In this document: positions 31,288-51,997 of the stretch, one piece after another
Numbering within the stretch: the stretch's first letter is position 1
How the letters are laid out: each line of letters starts with the position of its first letter
Source: Halocaridina rubra
Lineage: Eukaryota > Arthropoda > Malacostraca > Decapoda > Atyidae
Assembly (NCBI GenBank): GCA_037179515.1
Contig: JAXCGZ010017009.1
Location: forward strand, 124,001-188,000
DNA: 64,000 nt
Direction of reading: 5' to 3'
Position numbers and translations under genes: made by a program
Notes under the pieces: model-generated
What the model saw: only the letters and a program-made list of their open reading frames with translations
Told to the model about the DNA's origin: nothing
Databases searched by the model: none

Positions 31288-31930
31288 GGCACTATGAAAT
31301 ATATATATTCTCTACACGCTATTTCCCTGACAATATTATATCAAAAGTTTGTTTGCTGTTTGTTCTTAATGCTTATTTTCAATTCTCTTCATAATATTCG
31401 ATCGCATTAAACGGTAGAAGAGGAGGATGATGTGGGAGAACGAACCTCTATTTGCAAACGTTTTGGCGCTTCCGTATCAGCTGATACACCCTCGCTTGCT
31501 ATCTCCCTGACGATATTATATCGCAAGTTTGTTTGCTGTTCGTTCTTAATGCTTTTTTTCAATTCTCTTCATAATATTCGATCGCAATAAGTGGTAGAAT
31601 ACTAGGAGGATGCGGGAGAACGAACAATATATTTATTTACTCACTCTATTTGGGGTTTATCTAATTTTCAAGATTATAGTATATTAAAATTCCTTGGTTC
31701 TAAACATTACTCCATTTTCTTTACATATAGACCATGCAGCATGAAATCTTAACATAAAAAAAGTCAGCTGAGAGAGAAAGAAAACATATACAATTCGTTA
31801 CAAAGAAAACATATATCGTACTGAACATGGGAAACTTAAATGAAATATATATATTCTCTAGACGCTATTTCCCTGACGATATTATATCAAGAGTTTGTTT
31901 GCTGTTTGTTCTTAATGCTTTTTCCAATCC
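31288..31930 (+). repeat. E repeat family, cluster 2, right part
   Basis: It resumes with gaaatatatatattctctac. E units start near 31312, 31492 and 31860, and the linked ttactcactctatttggggt segment is at 31640-31850. Confidence 0.8.
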
Positions 31931-31936
31931 TCATAA

Positions 31937-32276
<340 letters not shown>

Positions 32277-32299
32277 CTTGAAAGGGAAGGTAACTCTGG

Positions 32300-33790
<1,491 letters not shown>

Positions 33791-33794
33791 CAAG

Positions 33795-39158
<5,364 letters not shown>

Positions 39159-39260
39159 ACAATACCAAAGAAAAATGGAAAAAAATTTACACTGTTTTAA
39201 CACAAAAGTCTATACAACACACATTAATCAAATATAAGGGAAAATAAAAGTCTTCACTAC

Positions 39261-39428
39261 CTAAGATATTCTTTGAACTGGGCACAATCCCACATATTTT
39301 CCTCAGGTAACTCTCCACTTCTTTCGCCATTTAGATATTTGCATTGGATGGCATTGTTGCTGAGATGAATGGCCTCATTGTTATTAGTTAAATCATACTG
39401 CTGGGAACAAAATCTGAGGTAACATTCT
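39261..39428 (-). CDS. TTLL3: TTLL3-like gene exon (ECYLRFCSQQYDL)
   Basis: Acceptor tatttttcag, donor CTTAG/GTAGTG. It encodes ECYLRFCSQQYDLTNNNEAI then HLSNNAIQCKYLNGERSGEL and PEENMWDCAQFKEYL. The segment 'RF....Y.L.N....HLSNNAIQ' follows the ITDWNP motif in TTLL3/TTLL8 proteins; HLSNN is part of the substrate/ATP pocket. Phase 2 at both ends. Confidence 0.93.
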
Positions 39429-39880
39429 CTGAAAAATAGAAAATACATATAAATATCTTACAGTAGTATGTAATTTGGAAAAAGTAACCATGCACATATT
39501 AAATGGGTTTTTATTTTTTTTTGTGGTATACTTTCCATCTAAGGAAGTAAGTGTATTATTATCTCTGGATGGCACCAAATCTAGAATTATATAATAGCTT
39601 TATTATTAAGTGAATAATTTTCCTGTCTTAAGCACAAAAATACTGTTCCTATGTTGCAGGCTTGGCTTATCCTGCCTGCAAGGTAATAATAGATTATCTA
39701 TTTGCATTTCCAAAAAGCTCACTTCATTAAGCCTGGTAAAAAAAAAAATATGATGGGAAAAAAGGTATTAGCCAAAATTTAGTAGTTTATTTTCTTGGGA
39801 ACTGTACTCCACTCTAGAAAGTATTAGTTGCTCACCACCGTAACTGAAAATAAAAATGGCAAAAATAAAATTCATAGCAA
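39429..39880. other. TTLL intron, nothing recognised
   Basis: AT-rich; the polypyrimidine acceptor of the preceding exon lies at 39429-39440. No repeats were recognised up to the poly(T) of LINE B copy 3. Confidence 0.4.
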
Positions 39881-39881
39881 T

Positions 39882-40705
39882 TTTTTTTTTTTTTGAGTGT
39901 GACACTGGGACAGGCAGAAACTGCCCTCATCAATAAAGGCCCGGGAGCGAGAAAATACCAAGACGAAGGAAAAGAAAAAGGTTAAGGGCAAGGCAGAGAT
40001 GAGGCAATGTCACACAAAGGAAAACGCTAGACAGAAAAAAAGTCAAAGTACAGAGGACCCAAAGATATGGAGGACTAGGCTCTGAGATGACGATAGATGT
40101 GCTTTTTGAAGGATGAAAGGTCATAAGAATTAGGAAAGACTGAAGGAGAAGAGAGTTCCAGAGTCTGGAGGTAGAAGGGAAGAAGCAGTCGCTGCACCGA
40201 CCAATCCGTGAGCTACAAATCTCCACACAGTACCTGTGAGATGAGGCTGCTTGGCGAGTGTTAAGCGGCCTCGGCAGTGGAGGAGGGATGGAACTCACCA
40301 ACTCATCAGAGCAGCGATGGAAGTAGTAGCGATAGAAAAGCGAAATGGAAGATACCTTACGGTGAAGAGAAAGAGAATCCAGGTTAGAAGTAAGAGAAGG
40401 ATCATTAATGAGTCTGACTGCCTTAGATTCAACCCTATCAAGAAGATAAGTAAAGGAAGAAGCACCCCATATGTGTAAGCGGTATTCTAAGCAGGGGGTG
40501 GATAAGACCTTTGTAAATTTTAAGTAACTGCAAAGAGGAAAAGTAATGACGAAAACGAAACAAAACCCCCAATTTTTTGGATGAAGATTTAGAAATTTGG
40601 ATTATGTGATTCCTCCAAAACAAGTTAGAGGCTATATGGATTCCTAATATGTTGATAGAGTTAAGAGGGTAAATTTAATTAGTTTTGAAGACAATAGGGT
40701 TATTA
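39882..40705 (-). mobile_element. LINE B copy 3, 3' part only
   Basis: Poly(T) at 39882-39894, the shared 3' UTR, then the C-terminal coding region (RNTRQAASSHRYCV-like, LWNS, and LGVLFRFRHYFSSLQLLKIY near 40540) with frameshifts. It stops at about 40705, close to a CR1 copy in the same orientation. Confidence 0.88.
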
Positions 40706-40721
40706 AGTACCGATATATGTG

Positions 40722-41448
40722 ATTACCTAATTGTGTTTACGGGAAAGAGCCCAAAGCTCGTATCTTCCCGTCTCCTGATCGGTTCCATTTTAGACTTAGT
40801 GATACTTATCATACCTGTCCTTAAAACTATGGATTGAGATAGCATTAACTACCTCCTCGCTTAGCCAATTCCAATTAACAACTACTCTTACACTGAAAAA
40901 GTATTTCCTTACATCCTGCAAAGAAGTTTTCTTACCAAGCTTCAAACTATGACCTCTAGTTCTAGAGCCAGCCATATCAAAATATCGATCCCTATCCACT
41001 CTATCATAACCATGAAGGAATTTAAAGACTGTCACCATATCCCCCCTCACTCTTCTAGCTTCGAGTGATGGTAAGTCTAATTCCCTCAGCCTCTCATCAT
41101 AACTGAGATTGCGTATTTCTGGCACCAGTTTCGTGGCATGTCTTTGAACTTTTTCAAGCTTAGCTATGTGCTTTTTCAAGTGCGGATTCCAAAAGGGGGC
41201 TGCATATTCCAGTTTTGGCCTCACATAGGTTACATAAATATTTCTGAACATTTCCATGTCCATGTGCCTGAAGGCTACCCTTACATTTGATAAGAATGCA
41301 TATGCTGCCCTTACTATGCCATTTATATGTATTTCTGGAGACAAATCTGCCAGTATGTTTACTCCTAGATCTCTCTCATTTTCTGTCTCTTGAAGTTGTA
41401 CTCCAGCCACCGAGTAGTCAAGCTTGGGCCTTCTTGCACTTGCACCCA
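40722..41448 (-). mobile_element. CR1-type LINE copy 4, 3' third
   Basis: The family 3' UTR (aattaggtaatcac end at 40722) and an open 217-codon frame (41449-40796) from MGASARRPKLDYSVAG to SIHSFKDRYDKYH, the intact C-terminal region of the CR1 RT. It is 5'-truncated upstream of that point, so it lacks the catalytic box. Confidence 0.9.
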
Positions 41449-42061
41449 TCTGTATTTCAGCACAAAGGCAAACTCACATATGTGTATAGTTACACAAAAA
41501 TAAACTCAATAAAACGCAAAATAATATGAAAAGCAAAAGATATGTTAACAATGGATTGCTATGTAGCCTAAAGTATATGATAACAGTTAGGCAACCACTA
41601 GGATGTATGAAAAATAATATTAAAAATATATGAAACATATTACTATGCCTGTGCACAACAAGGATAATCTTTCATATGTATTTAGTAATGCAAAAAAAAA
41701 GCAACAACAACAATCCCCCAAACGAAAAGTAACTAAGGAATGGGACTATCATAAGAAAAGGAAAGATATGAAACACCTTTCTGATGACAGTGTTCTCCGG
41801 GAAAGCTCCTGAAAGTTGAACTTTTTCTCTTTAACAATAAAACTTCTACCACAGGGAATCCCAAACAGGATCTATGAAAAAAGCATTATCAGTAAAATGT
41901 TCACCTATCATAAGGTTATTTCTCAATTCTAATAACAGGCAATGCAGGCTAGTGATATCAGCATAGGAAGTGAGCGCAGAGGCTCCACTTGTCATGTTTC
42001 TCGTTCTTCACATGGAAAGAAGGGTTTGACATGTGAGTTATCCCAGCAATAATAATAATAA

Positions 42062-42065
<4 letters not shown>
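41449..42065. other. TTLL intron, nothing recognised
   Basis: No coding or known repeat was seen. A short (AAT)n at 42050-42063 leads into the next TA array. Confidence 0.4.

Positions 42066-42145
<80 letters not shown>
42066..42145. repeat. (TA)n microsatellite
   Basis: A TA array of about 80 bp bordering the tRNA-like array. Confidence 0.97.
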
Positions 42146-42148
<3 letters not shown>

Positions 42149-42149
42149 C

Positions 42150-43945
<1,796 letters not shown>

Positions 43946-44019
<74 letters not shown>
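43946..44019. repeat. (TTA)n microsatellite
   Basis: About 74 bp of TTA. Confidence 0.97.
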
Positions 44020-44020
<1 letters not shown>

Positions 44021-44117
44021 AGAGGAAAAAATACACAAACAATTTAGAAGATGCTTAGCATTATTGTCAAAAAACAAAATCTTTGGCTTTCCCAAACACA
44101 CACACACACACACACAT

Positions 44118-45445
44118 TCCTTGACCAGCATAGATTGCAAAGCTATGGAGAAACTACTAAGGAAGCATATCTCTCTTCACTTGGAATCCTTCAACTTTTT
44201 GTCAGTGAGGCAACATGGCTTCAGAGAAGGTAGATCAACAGTAACAAACTTATTAGAATTTTATGATGAGGTAAGCCGAATCTTACAGGAAAGAGAGGGC
44301 TGGGCAGATTGCATATTCCTAGACTTCCACAAAGCGTCTGACACTGTTCCACATGGGAGACTTATTAGGAAGCTGCAAGCAATGGCTAGAATAGGTGGAA
44401 ATGTCTTGGAAGGGATAAAAACTTACTTAGCAGGAAGGGAACAGAGGGTTAGAGTAAGACAGTGTCTGAATGGAGAAGAGTTAGTAGTGGAGTTCCACAG
44501 GGTTCAGTTTTAGGGCCACTTTTGTTCCTTGTATATGTAAATGACCTACTAGAGTCTGTAAATTCATTCATGAATATGTTTGCAGATGATGCAATGATTG
44601 TGAAGAAAATAGGAAACGAGAACAATGGTAGAGAATTTCAGGAAGATCTAAATAGTCTGCATGAGTGGTCAGAAAAGTGGCTAATGAAATTCAATACTTC
44701 AAAATGTAAGGTAATGAGAATGGGTACAAGTGCAAGAAGGCCCAAGCTTGACTACTCAGTGGCTGGAGTACAACTTCAAGAGACAGAAAATGAGAGAGAT
44801 CTGGGAGTAATCATACTGGCGGATTTGTCTCCAGAAATACATATAAATGGCATAGTAAGGGCAGCATATGCATTCTTATCAAACATAAGGGTAGCCTTCA
44901 GGCACATGGACAAGGAAATGTTCAGAAATATTTATGTAACCTATGTGAGGCCAAACCTCGAATATGCAGCCCCCTTTTGGAATCCTCACTTGAAAAAGCA
45001 CATAGCAAGCTTGAAAAAGTTCAAAGACGTGCTACGAAACTGGTGCCAGAAATAAGTAATCTCAGTTATGATGAGAGGATGAGGGAATTAGACTTACCAT
45101 CACTCGAAGCTAGAAGATTGAGGGGGGATATGGTGACAGTCTTTAAATTCCTTCATGGTTATGATAGAGTGGATGAGGATCGATATTTTGCTATGGCAGG
45201 CTCTAGAACTAGAGGTCATAGTTTGAAGCTTCGTAAGAAAACTTCTTTGCAGGATGTAAGGAAATACATTTTCAGTGTAAGAGTAGTTGATAATTGGAAC
45301 TGGCTAAGCGAGGAGGTATTTAATGCTATCTCAATCCATAGTTTTAAGGACAGGTATGATAAGTATCACTAAGTATAAAATGGAACCGATCAGGAGACGG
45401 GAAGATACGAGCTTTGGGCTCTTTCCCGTAAACACAATTAGGTAA
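44118..45445 (+). mobile_element. CR1-type LINE copy 5, RT only
   Basis: It starts abruptly after a (CA)n run (44096-44117) with the RT entry (LTSIDCKAMEKLLRKHISLH). Frames at 44064-44513, 44462-45055 and 44977-45372 cover the RT: IFLDFHKASDTVPHGRL (block A, F to S), GVPQGSVLGPLLFLVYVNDL, FADDAMIV, and the C-terminus to SIHSFKDRYDKYH. Two frameshifts (near 44465 and 45000) are the main breaks, so it is among the younger copies. The 3' tail is followed by two further degenerate tail repeats up to 45510. Confidence 0.92.
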
Positions 45446-47732
45446 AAATTAGATAATCACATTCAAGCATAGGGCTCTTTCACGTAGGCACAATTAGGTA
45501 ATTACAATTAGGCATTTACACACGAAGATACACAAGATGATAACAACAAACAGGTGAGCGACAACCTGAATGAATTAAATGTTAGTTCACTGCTGTCTTC
45601 TGATAGAGATGATATTGCAACTTGGAATGTCCAGATAAAAGGAAAACATCGACCAGTTAAGAGAAGAGTTTCAGGAGCTGAATACGGAACATGAAGTCAT
45701 GAAAAGTTCCTTTGCAGATGAAGTAATGCAAATTGTGCCATAGAAAGAGGCAGAGAGCAAGGTGACACTGGAAAATGTAAATACGATTGACTACAAAGAA
45801 CAGATATAGAAAAAAATAAAGACGTTGTGACTGAAAGAGCTACTCCACTGATCAGAGAGGCACTTGATAAAGTGAAGTCATTTGTAATGTCAGACAAACA
45901 TTAATCCCAAGAGTCAACATGGCTGGAGAGACTTGAACAAAATAAATCTAGGATTTTAGACCTGACAAGGAAGCTTGGAGTAGCATGTGGTCTAGAGAAT
46001 AGTAAACATTCACCGAATTGGTAAACATTCTAGGAAGGGAAAAGCAAAGATACAGAAAGTAACCATTGAGAGAGAGGACACATATAGAGAAGTGTTGATG
46101 AGGGCAAAAACCCAAAAGACCGTCAAGAGTTCAAAACAGTGTCCATTAGACCAAACAGAACACAGGAAGAGATGAAAAGGATAAAAAACTTGTTGTAAGA
46201 AGCTAGAAGGTTAAATGAGGGAAGATATGAAGAAGAGAAGAAATATTTTTGTTTCTAATTTCTTCACACCAAAAGGGAAATAAAGAAGATCAGAGGATGC
46301 AGCCTCACTAAGATTGGTATACACAAATGCTGATGGGGTAGCTTGTAAGGCAGTAGAGTTAAAGGAAAGGATTGGCAACAGTAAGGCAGGTATCTTAGCG
46401 GTTACAGAGACTAAGTTAAATGAGGACATAAAGTCTGTCACAGTTTTATCCTTAGGGCTTCAGAATATTAAGGGTTGAAAGATCTGAGATTACTGGTGAA
46501 GGGATAGCTTTGCTCAAAAGTGAAATATTTCAATTTGAATAAATAAATTATGCTATAAAAAGTAAGTTCAAGGAATTGCTTGTTGCTCGTAAAAATACCG
46601 GATCAGAGAGCATTATAATAACTGTTGTTGTATATAGCCCAGCAAGGAATAAACATAGGCTAAAATTTTATAAGGAAAGTCATTTAATACAGTGGAATTC
46701 ATTAACTCAATTGTTAATATTGCACGGGAGATCAAGTGTGGGATACTGAAAATTATAAAGATTTTAATCATAGAGAGATAGATTGGATATATCTTGACCT
46801 GCACAGTGGGAAACCTCATTTGGGGCAAGATCATTAAATTGTGTACAAGGGAATATCCTACCCAACATGTACTGGAACCAACAAGGGTTAGGGGTGGGGA
46901 TGAGCCATCACTGCTTGACCTAGTATTCACAGCCAATGTGTTGGATATTGGAAAATTTGAGTATGAAGCACCAATTGGAAAAATTACCACTGTGTGCTGT
47001 TGATGGATTATATAATCGATGTTCTGCCTGAAAGTAGAGGCACTGAAAAGAATATGAAGAGGTACTATCCGAAAGGAGATTAAAACCAAAATAATGAACC
47101 TTATGCAATTATTGATTAGAAACCTTATTTAACAACAAATCTGTCCAAGAAATGTACAAAATCTTTTGTGAGGAATATGGGAAGATAGTCACTTGTTGCA
47201 TATCTTCCACTACTCATGCCAGAGATAAATGGATCAATAATGAGTGTATGAGAGCTAAGGAGTGGAGAGACAAGTGCAGCAAAATGCACAGGAGAAGAAA
47301 TAACATAAATGACTGACAGACTTACAAAAGAGCAAGAAATGATTACCTGAGTAAAAGAGGAGAGGCAGAGAAAGACTATGAATGAGATATCACTAGGAAG
47401 GCTACAGAAAATTCCAAACTTATCCAATGCTTTATTACAGGAAAACTGAAGGTCAAAGAACAGGCTTTAAAGCTAAAGAGAGTGGATGGAAGCATCACTG
47501 AGATGGATGAAAAGATCTACGAAGAGTTGAACAAGGAGTTTCAATCAGAAAATACCCTCTCCCTTAGATTGCAGAGATAGGAGCTCATATGCCGGAATTA
47601 GAGAACATTATCTTTTCAGCCACAGAGGTATAAAAAGTGCTGATGAAGATAGATACCCATAAAGCTACAGGTCCTGATGATATATCCCCGATGTACTTAA
47701 GAAATGTGCTAAATCAATATCAGCGGCACTAT
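45446..47732 (+). mobile_element. CR1-type LINE copy 6, 5' part with ORF1 remnant
   Basis: This is the only copy with sequence upstream of the endonuclease. The endonuclease (46305 onward: GKAVELKERIGNSKAGILAV, later DEPSLLDLVFTANVLDI) and linker run to 47732, where an inverted CR1 (copy 7) is inserted. It resumes at 50546. Stops and indels are frequent. Confidence 0.88.
45530..46265 (+). pseudogene. Probable CR1 ORF1 remnant
   Basis: Broken frames read REEFQELNTEHEVMKSSFAD near 45670 (coiled-coil-like), LTRKLGVACGLEN near 45965, then RIGKHSRKGK and KVTIEREDTYREVLMRAK near 46010-46110, and VSIRPNRTQEEMKRIKNLL near 46140-46195. A coiled coil followed by an RxG / (K)VTxxxxxxxxxVLxxAK / IRPNRTxEE pattern resembles LINE ORF1 nucleic-acid-binding proteins. 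Its place just upstream of the endonuclease supports this. Divergence is high and the call is by pattern only. Confidence 0.6.
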
Positions 47733-50545
47733 GTGATTACCTAATTATGTTTACGGGAAAGGGCCCAAAGCTCATACCTTCCCATCTCCTGATCGGTTCC
47801 ATTTTATACTTAGTGATACTTATCATACCTGTCCTTAAAACTATGGATTGAGATAGCATTAACTACCTCTTCGCTTAACGAATTCCAATTATCAACTACT
47901 CTTACACTGAAAACATATTTCCTTACATCCTGCAAAGAAGTTTTCTCACGAAGTTTCCAACTATGATCTCTAATTCTAGAGCAAGCCATATCAATATATC
48001 GATCCCTATCCACTCTATCATAACCATGAAGAATTTAAAGACTGTCACCATATCCCCCCTCAATCTTCTAGCTTCGAGTGATGGTAAGTCTAATTCCCTC
48101 AGCCTCTCATTATAACTAAGATTGCATATTTCTGGCACCAGTTCCGTGACATGTCTTTGAACTTTTTCAAGCTTGGCTATGTGCTTTTTCAAGTGCGGAT
48201 TCCAAAAGGGGGCTGCATATTCGAGTTTGGGCCTCACATAGGTTACATAAATATTTCTGAACATTTCCTTGTCCATGTGCCTGAAGGCTACCCTTACAGT
48301 TGATAAGAATGCATATGCTGCCCTTACTATGCCATTTATATGTATTTCTGGAGACAAATCTGCCAGTATGTTTACTCCTGAAGTATTGAATTTCATTAGC
48401 CACTTTTCTGACCACTCATGCAGACTATTTACATCTTCCTGAAGTTCTCTACCATTGTTCTCGTTTCCTACTTTCTTCACAATCTTTGCATCATCTGCAA
48501 ACATATTCATGAATGAATTTACAAACTCTGGTAGGTCATTTATATACGCAAGGAACAAAAGTGGCCCTAAAACTGAACCCTGTGGAACTCCACTACTAAC
48601 TCTTCTCTATTCAGACACTGAGTGTCTTACTCTAACCCTCTGTTCCCTTCCTTCTAAGTAAGTTTTTATCTATTCCAAGAAATTTCTACCTATTCTAGCC
48701 ATTGCTTGCAGCTTCCTAATAAGTCTCCCATGTGGAACAGTGTCAAAACGCTTTCTGGAAGTCTAGGAATATGCAATCTGCCCAGCCCTCTCTTTCCTGT
48801 AAGATTCGGCTTACCTCATCATAAAATTCTAATAAGTTTGTTACTGTTGATCTACCTTCTCTGAAGCCATGTTGCCTCACTGACATAAAGTTGAAGGATT
48901 CCAAGTGAAGAGAGATATGTTTCCTCAGTAGTTTCTCCATAACTTTGCAAACAATGCTGGTCAAGGAAACTGGTCTATAGTTCAGAGCCCTTTTTGAAGA
49001 TAGGTATCACATTTGCTTGTTTCCAGCATCATGGAATCTCCCCTGACTCCAGTGACTTTTTAAATATGATACTTAGTGCCACTGATATTGAGTTTGTGTT
49101 TTTTAAGTACATGAGGGGATATGTCATCAGGACCTGTAGCTTTATGAACATCTAAATCCATCAGCGCTTTGTATACCTCTGTGGCTATAAGGTTGATGTT
49201 CTCTAATACCGGCCCTTGAGCTTCTATCTCTGCAATCTGATGGGGTGGGAAATTTTCTACTGTAAATGCTGACTGAAACTCCTTTGCAGATCTCTTCATC
49301 CGTCTCAGTGATGCTTCCATCTGCTCTCTTTAGCCTTAAAACCTGTTCTTTTACCTTCAGTTTTCCTCTGATAAAGCTGTGGAAAAGCTTGGGATTTTCC
49401 TTAGCCTTCCTGTTGATGTCCCTCTCATAGTCTCTCTCTCTGCCTCTCTTCTTTTACTTAGGTAGTCATTTCTTGCTCTTTTGTAGGTTTGCCAGGCATT
49501 TATGTTTTTTTTTTCTCCTATACCTTTTCCAGCATTTGTCTCTCCCCTCCTTAGTTCTTTTACACTCATTATCAAACCATTTCTCTCTGGCATGAATTAC
49601 ACCTACTTTGGTGACAGGTATGCAGCAATCTACTATCTTCCCATATTTTTCACAAAAGATGTCATACATTTCTTGTACAGATTTGTTGTAAAATAAAGTT
49701 CTCCAGTCAATAACTGCAAAAAGCTCATTCATTTTGATGTAATCTCCTTTCGGATAGTTCCTCCTCATGTCCTCAGTGCCTCTACTCTCAGGCAGAATAT
49801 CTTCTATGATATACTCCATCAACAACACACAGTGGTCACTCTTTCCAATTGGTGGTTCATACTCAATTTTTTCAATATCCAACACATTATCTGTGAATAC
49901 TAGATCAAGTAGTGATGGCTCATCCCCACACCTGGCCCTCGTTGGTTCCATTACATGTTGGTGTAGGAAATTCCCTTGTACGCAATCTAGGAATCTTGCC
50001 CCGAATGAGTCCTCACCACTGTGTGGGTCAAGATTTATCAAATCTATCTCTTTATGATTAAAATCTCCCATAATCAAAATCCTACATTTTCTTTCCCGTG
50101 CCATGCTAAGAACTGAGTTTATGACTTCAATAGTACCTATATGACTTTCCTCATAAACTTCTAGCCTATTCTGGTTCCTTGGTGGGTTATATACAACAGT
50201 TATTATAATCCTCTCTGACCCAGTATTTATGCAAGCAACAAGAAATTCCTTGAACTCACTTTCTATAGCCAAGTTTATTTCTTCCAGTTGAACCCTTTCA
50301 CTTATGAGCAGTGCTATCCCTCCACCAGTCCTCTCAGATCTTTCAACCCTTAATATGCTGAAGCCCTTAGGAAAAACTGTGACACTGTTTATGTCCTCAT
50401 TCAACTTAGTCTCTGTAATTGCTACTATATCTGCCTTACTGTTGTGAATCCTATCTTTTAATTCTACTGCCTTACCAGCTAATCTATCAGCATTTGTGTA
50501 TAACAATCTTAATGAGGCCCCATCCCCCTGATCTTCTGTCATTAT
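47733..50545 (-). mobile_element. CR1-type LINE copy 7, inserted in copy 6
   Basis: The minus-strand element runs from gataatgacagaagatcagg (50545) to the 3' tail (about 47733). It is well preserved, with a 415-codon frame starting in flank at 50713 and ending at 49466 that contains the whole endonuclease: ADIVAITETKLNED, RTGGGIALLISERVQ, CRILIMGDFNHKEIDLINLD (GDFN intact), SLLDLVFTDNVLDI and GKSDHCVLLMEY. Breaks come in the linker and RT (frames 49320-49060, 48964-48743, 48558-47923, 48013-47810), and a ~120-bp segment is missing near 48380. It has no ORF1. Confidence 0.92.
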
Positions 50546-51965
50546 CATATTTGAAAAGTTGCTGGAATCAAGGGAGATTCCAAATCGCTGGAAACAAGCG
50601 AACGTGATACCTATCTTCAAAAAGGGAAGGAGGGATACAGCTCTAAGCAAGAGACCTGTTTCCTTGACCAGCATAGTTTGCAAAGTTACAGAGAAGCTGA
50701 CAAGAAAACACATCTCTCTTCATTTGGAATCCTTCAACTTGTTGTCAGTGAGACAACATGGCTTCAGAGGAGGTAGCTTAACAGTAACAAACTTATTAGA
50801 AATTTAATATGAGGTAAGCCGAATCTTACAGGAAGAAAGGGCTGGGCAGAGTGCACATTCCTAGTCTTCCAGAACGCATCTGCTACGGTCTCACACAGGA
50901 GACTTATTAAGAAGCTGCAATAATGGCGAGAATAGGTGGAAATGTCTTGGAATGGATAATAACTTACTTAGAAGGAAGGGAATAGAAGGTTAGAGTAAAA
51001 CACTCCGTGTCTGAATATATAAGGATTATTGATGGTGCTCCACAGGATTCAGTTTTAAGGCCATTATTGTTCCTTGTATATGTAAATGACTTACCAAAGT
51101 CTGTAAATTCATCCTTAAATATGTTTACAGATTATGCAAAGACTGTGAAGAACACTGGCAGAGAACTTCAGGAAGACCTATATAGTCTGCATGAGTGATC
51201 AGAAAAGTGGCTAATGATATACAATACTTCAAAATGTAAGGTAATGAGAATGGGTACAAGTGTGAGAAGGCCAGAGCTTGGATACTCAATAGCAGGAGCA
51301 GAACTTCAAGAGACTGAGAATGAGAGAGATCTAGGAGTAAACATATTGGCATATTTGTCTCCGGAAATTCATATAAATAGCATAATAAGGGCAGCATATG
51401 CTTTCTTAGCAAATGTAAGGGTAGCCTTCAGACACATGGATAAGGAAATATTCAGAGAGATTTCTGTAACTTATATGAGGACAAAGCTTGAATATGCAGC
51501 CCCTTTTGGAATCCACACTTGAAAAAACACATAAATAAGGTGAAAAAAAGTTCAAAGACATGCCAAGAATCTGGTGACAGAAATACGCAATCTCAGTTAT
51601 GAGAGGCTGAGGGAATTAGACTTACTATCACTCAAAGCTAGAAGAATGAAGATGGATATGGTGACGGTTTTCAAATTCCTTCACGGTTTTCACAGACAGG
51701 ATTGGGATCAGTATTTTGATATACTGGCTCTAGAATTAGAGGTCATAGTTTGAAGCTCCATAAGAAAACTTCTTTATAGGATATCAGGGAGCACTTTAAT
51801 AGTGTAAGAGTAGTTGATGATTTAAATTTGGAAAGTGAGGAGGTAGTTAATGGTAACTCAATTCATAGTTTTAAGGTAAAATATGATAAGCATCACTGAC
51901 TACAAAAATGCAGCCGACCAGGAGACGGGCATATGACTCTTTCCCGTAAGCGCAACTGGGAAAAA
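50546..51965 (+). mobile_element. CR1-type LINE copy 6, 3' part after the nested insertion
   Basis: It picks up exactly where 47732 stops: the conserved stretch 'SISVALGIIFKKSLES' is split into SISAAL and IIFEKLLES. It continues RWKQANVIPIFKKGRRDTAL, QHGFRGGSLTVTNLLE, an altered block B (DGAPQDSVLRPLLFLVYVND) and an altered catalytic box (FTDYAKTV), so the RT is dead. The 3' UTR ends near 51960 in a G-rich stretch. Confidence 0.9.
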
Positions 51966-51997
51966 GGGGGGGGGGAAGAGAGAGAGATAGAGAGAGA

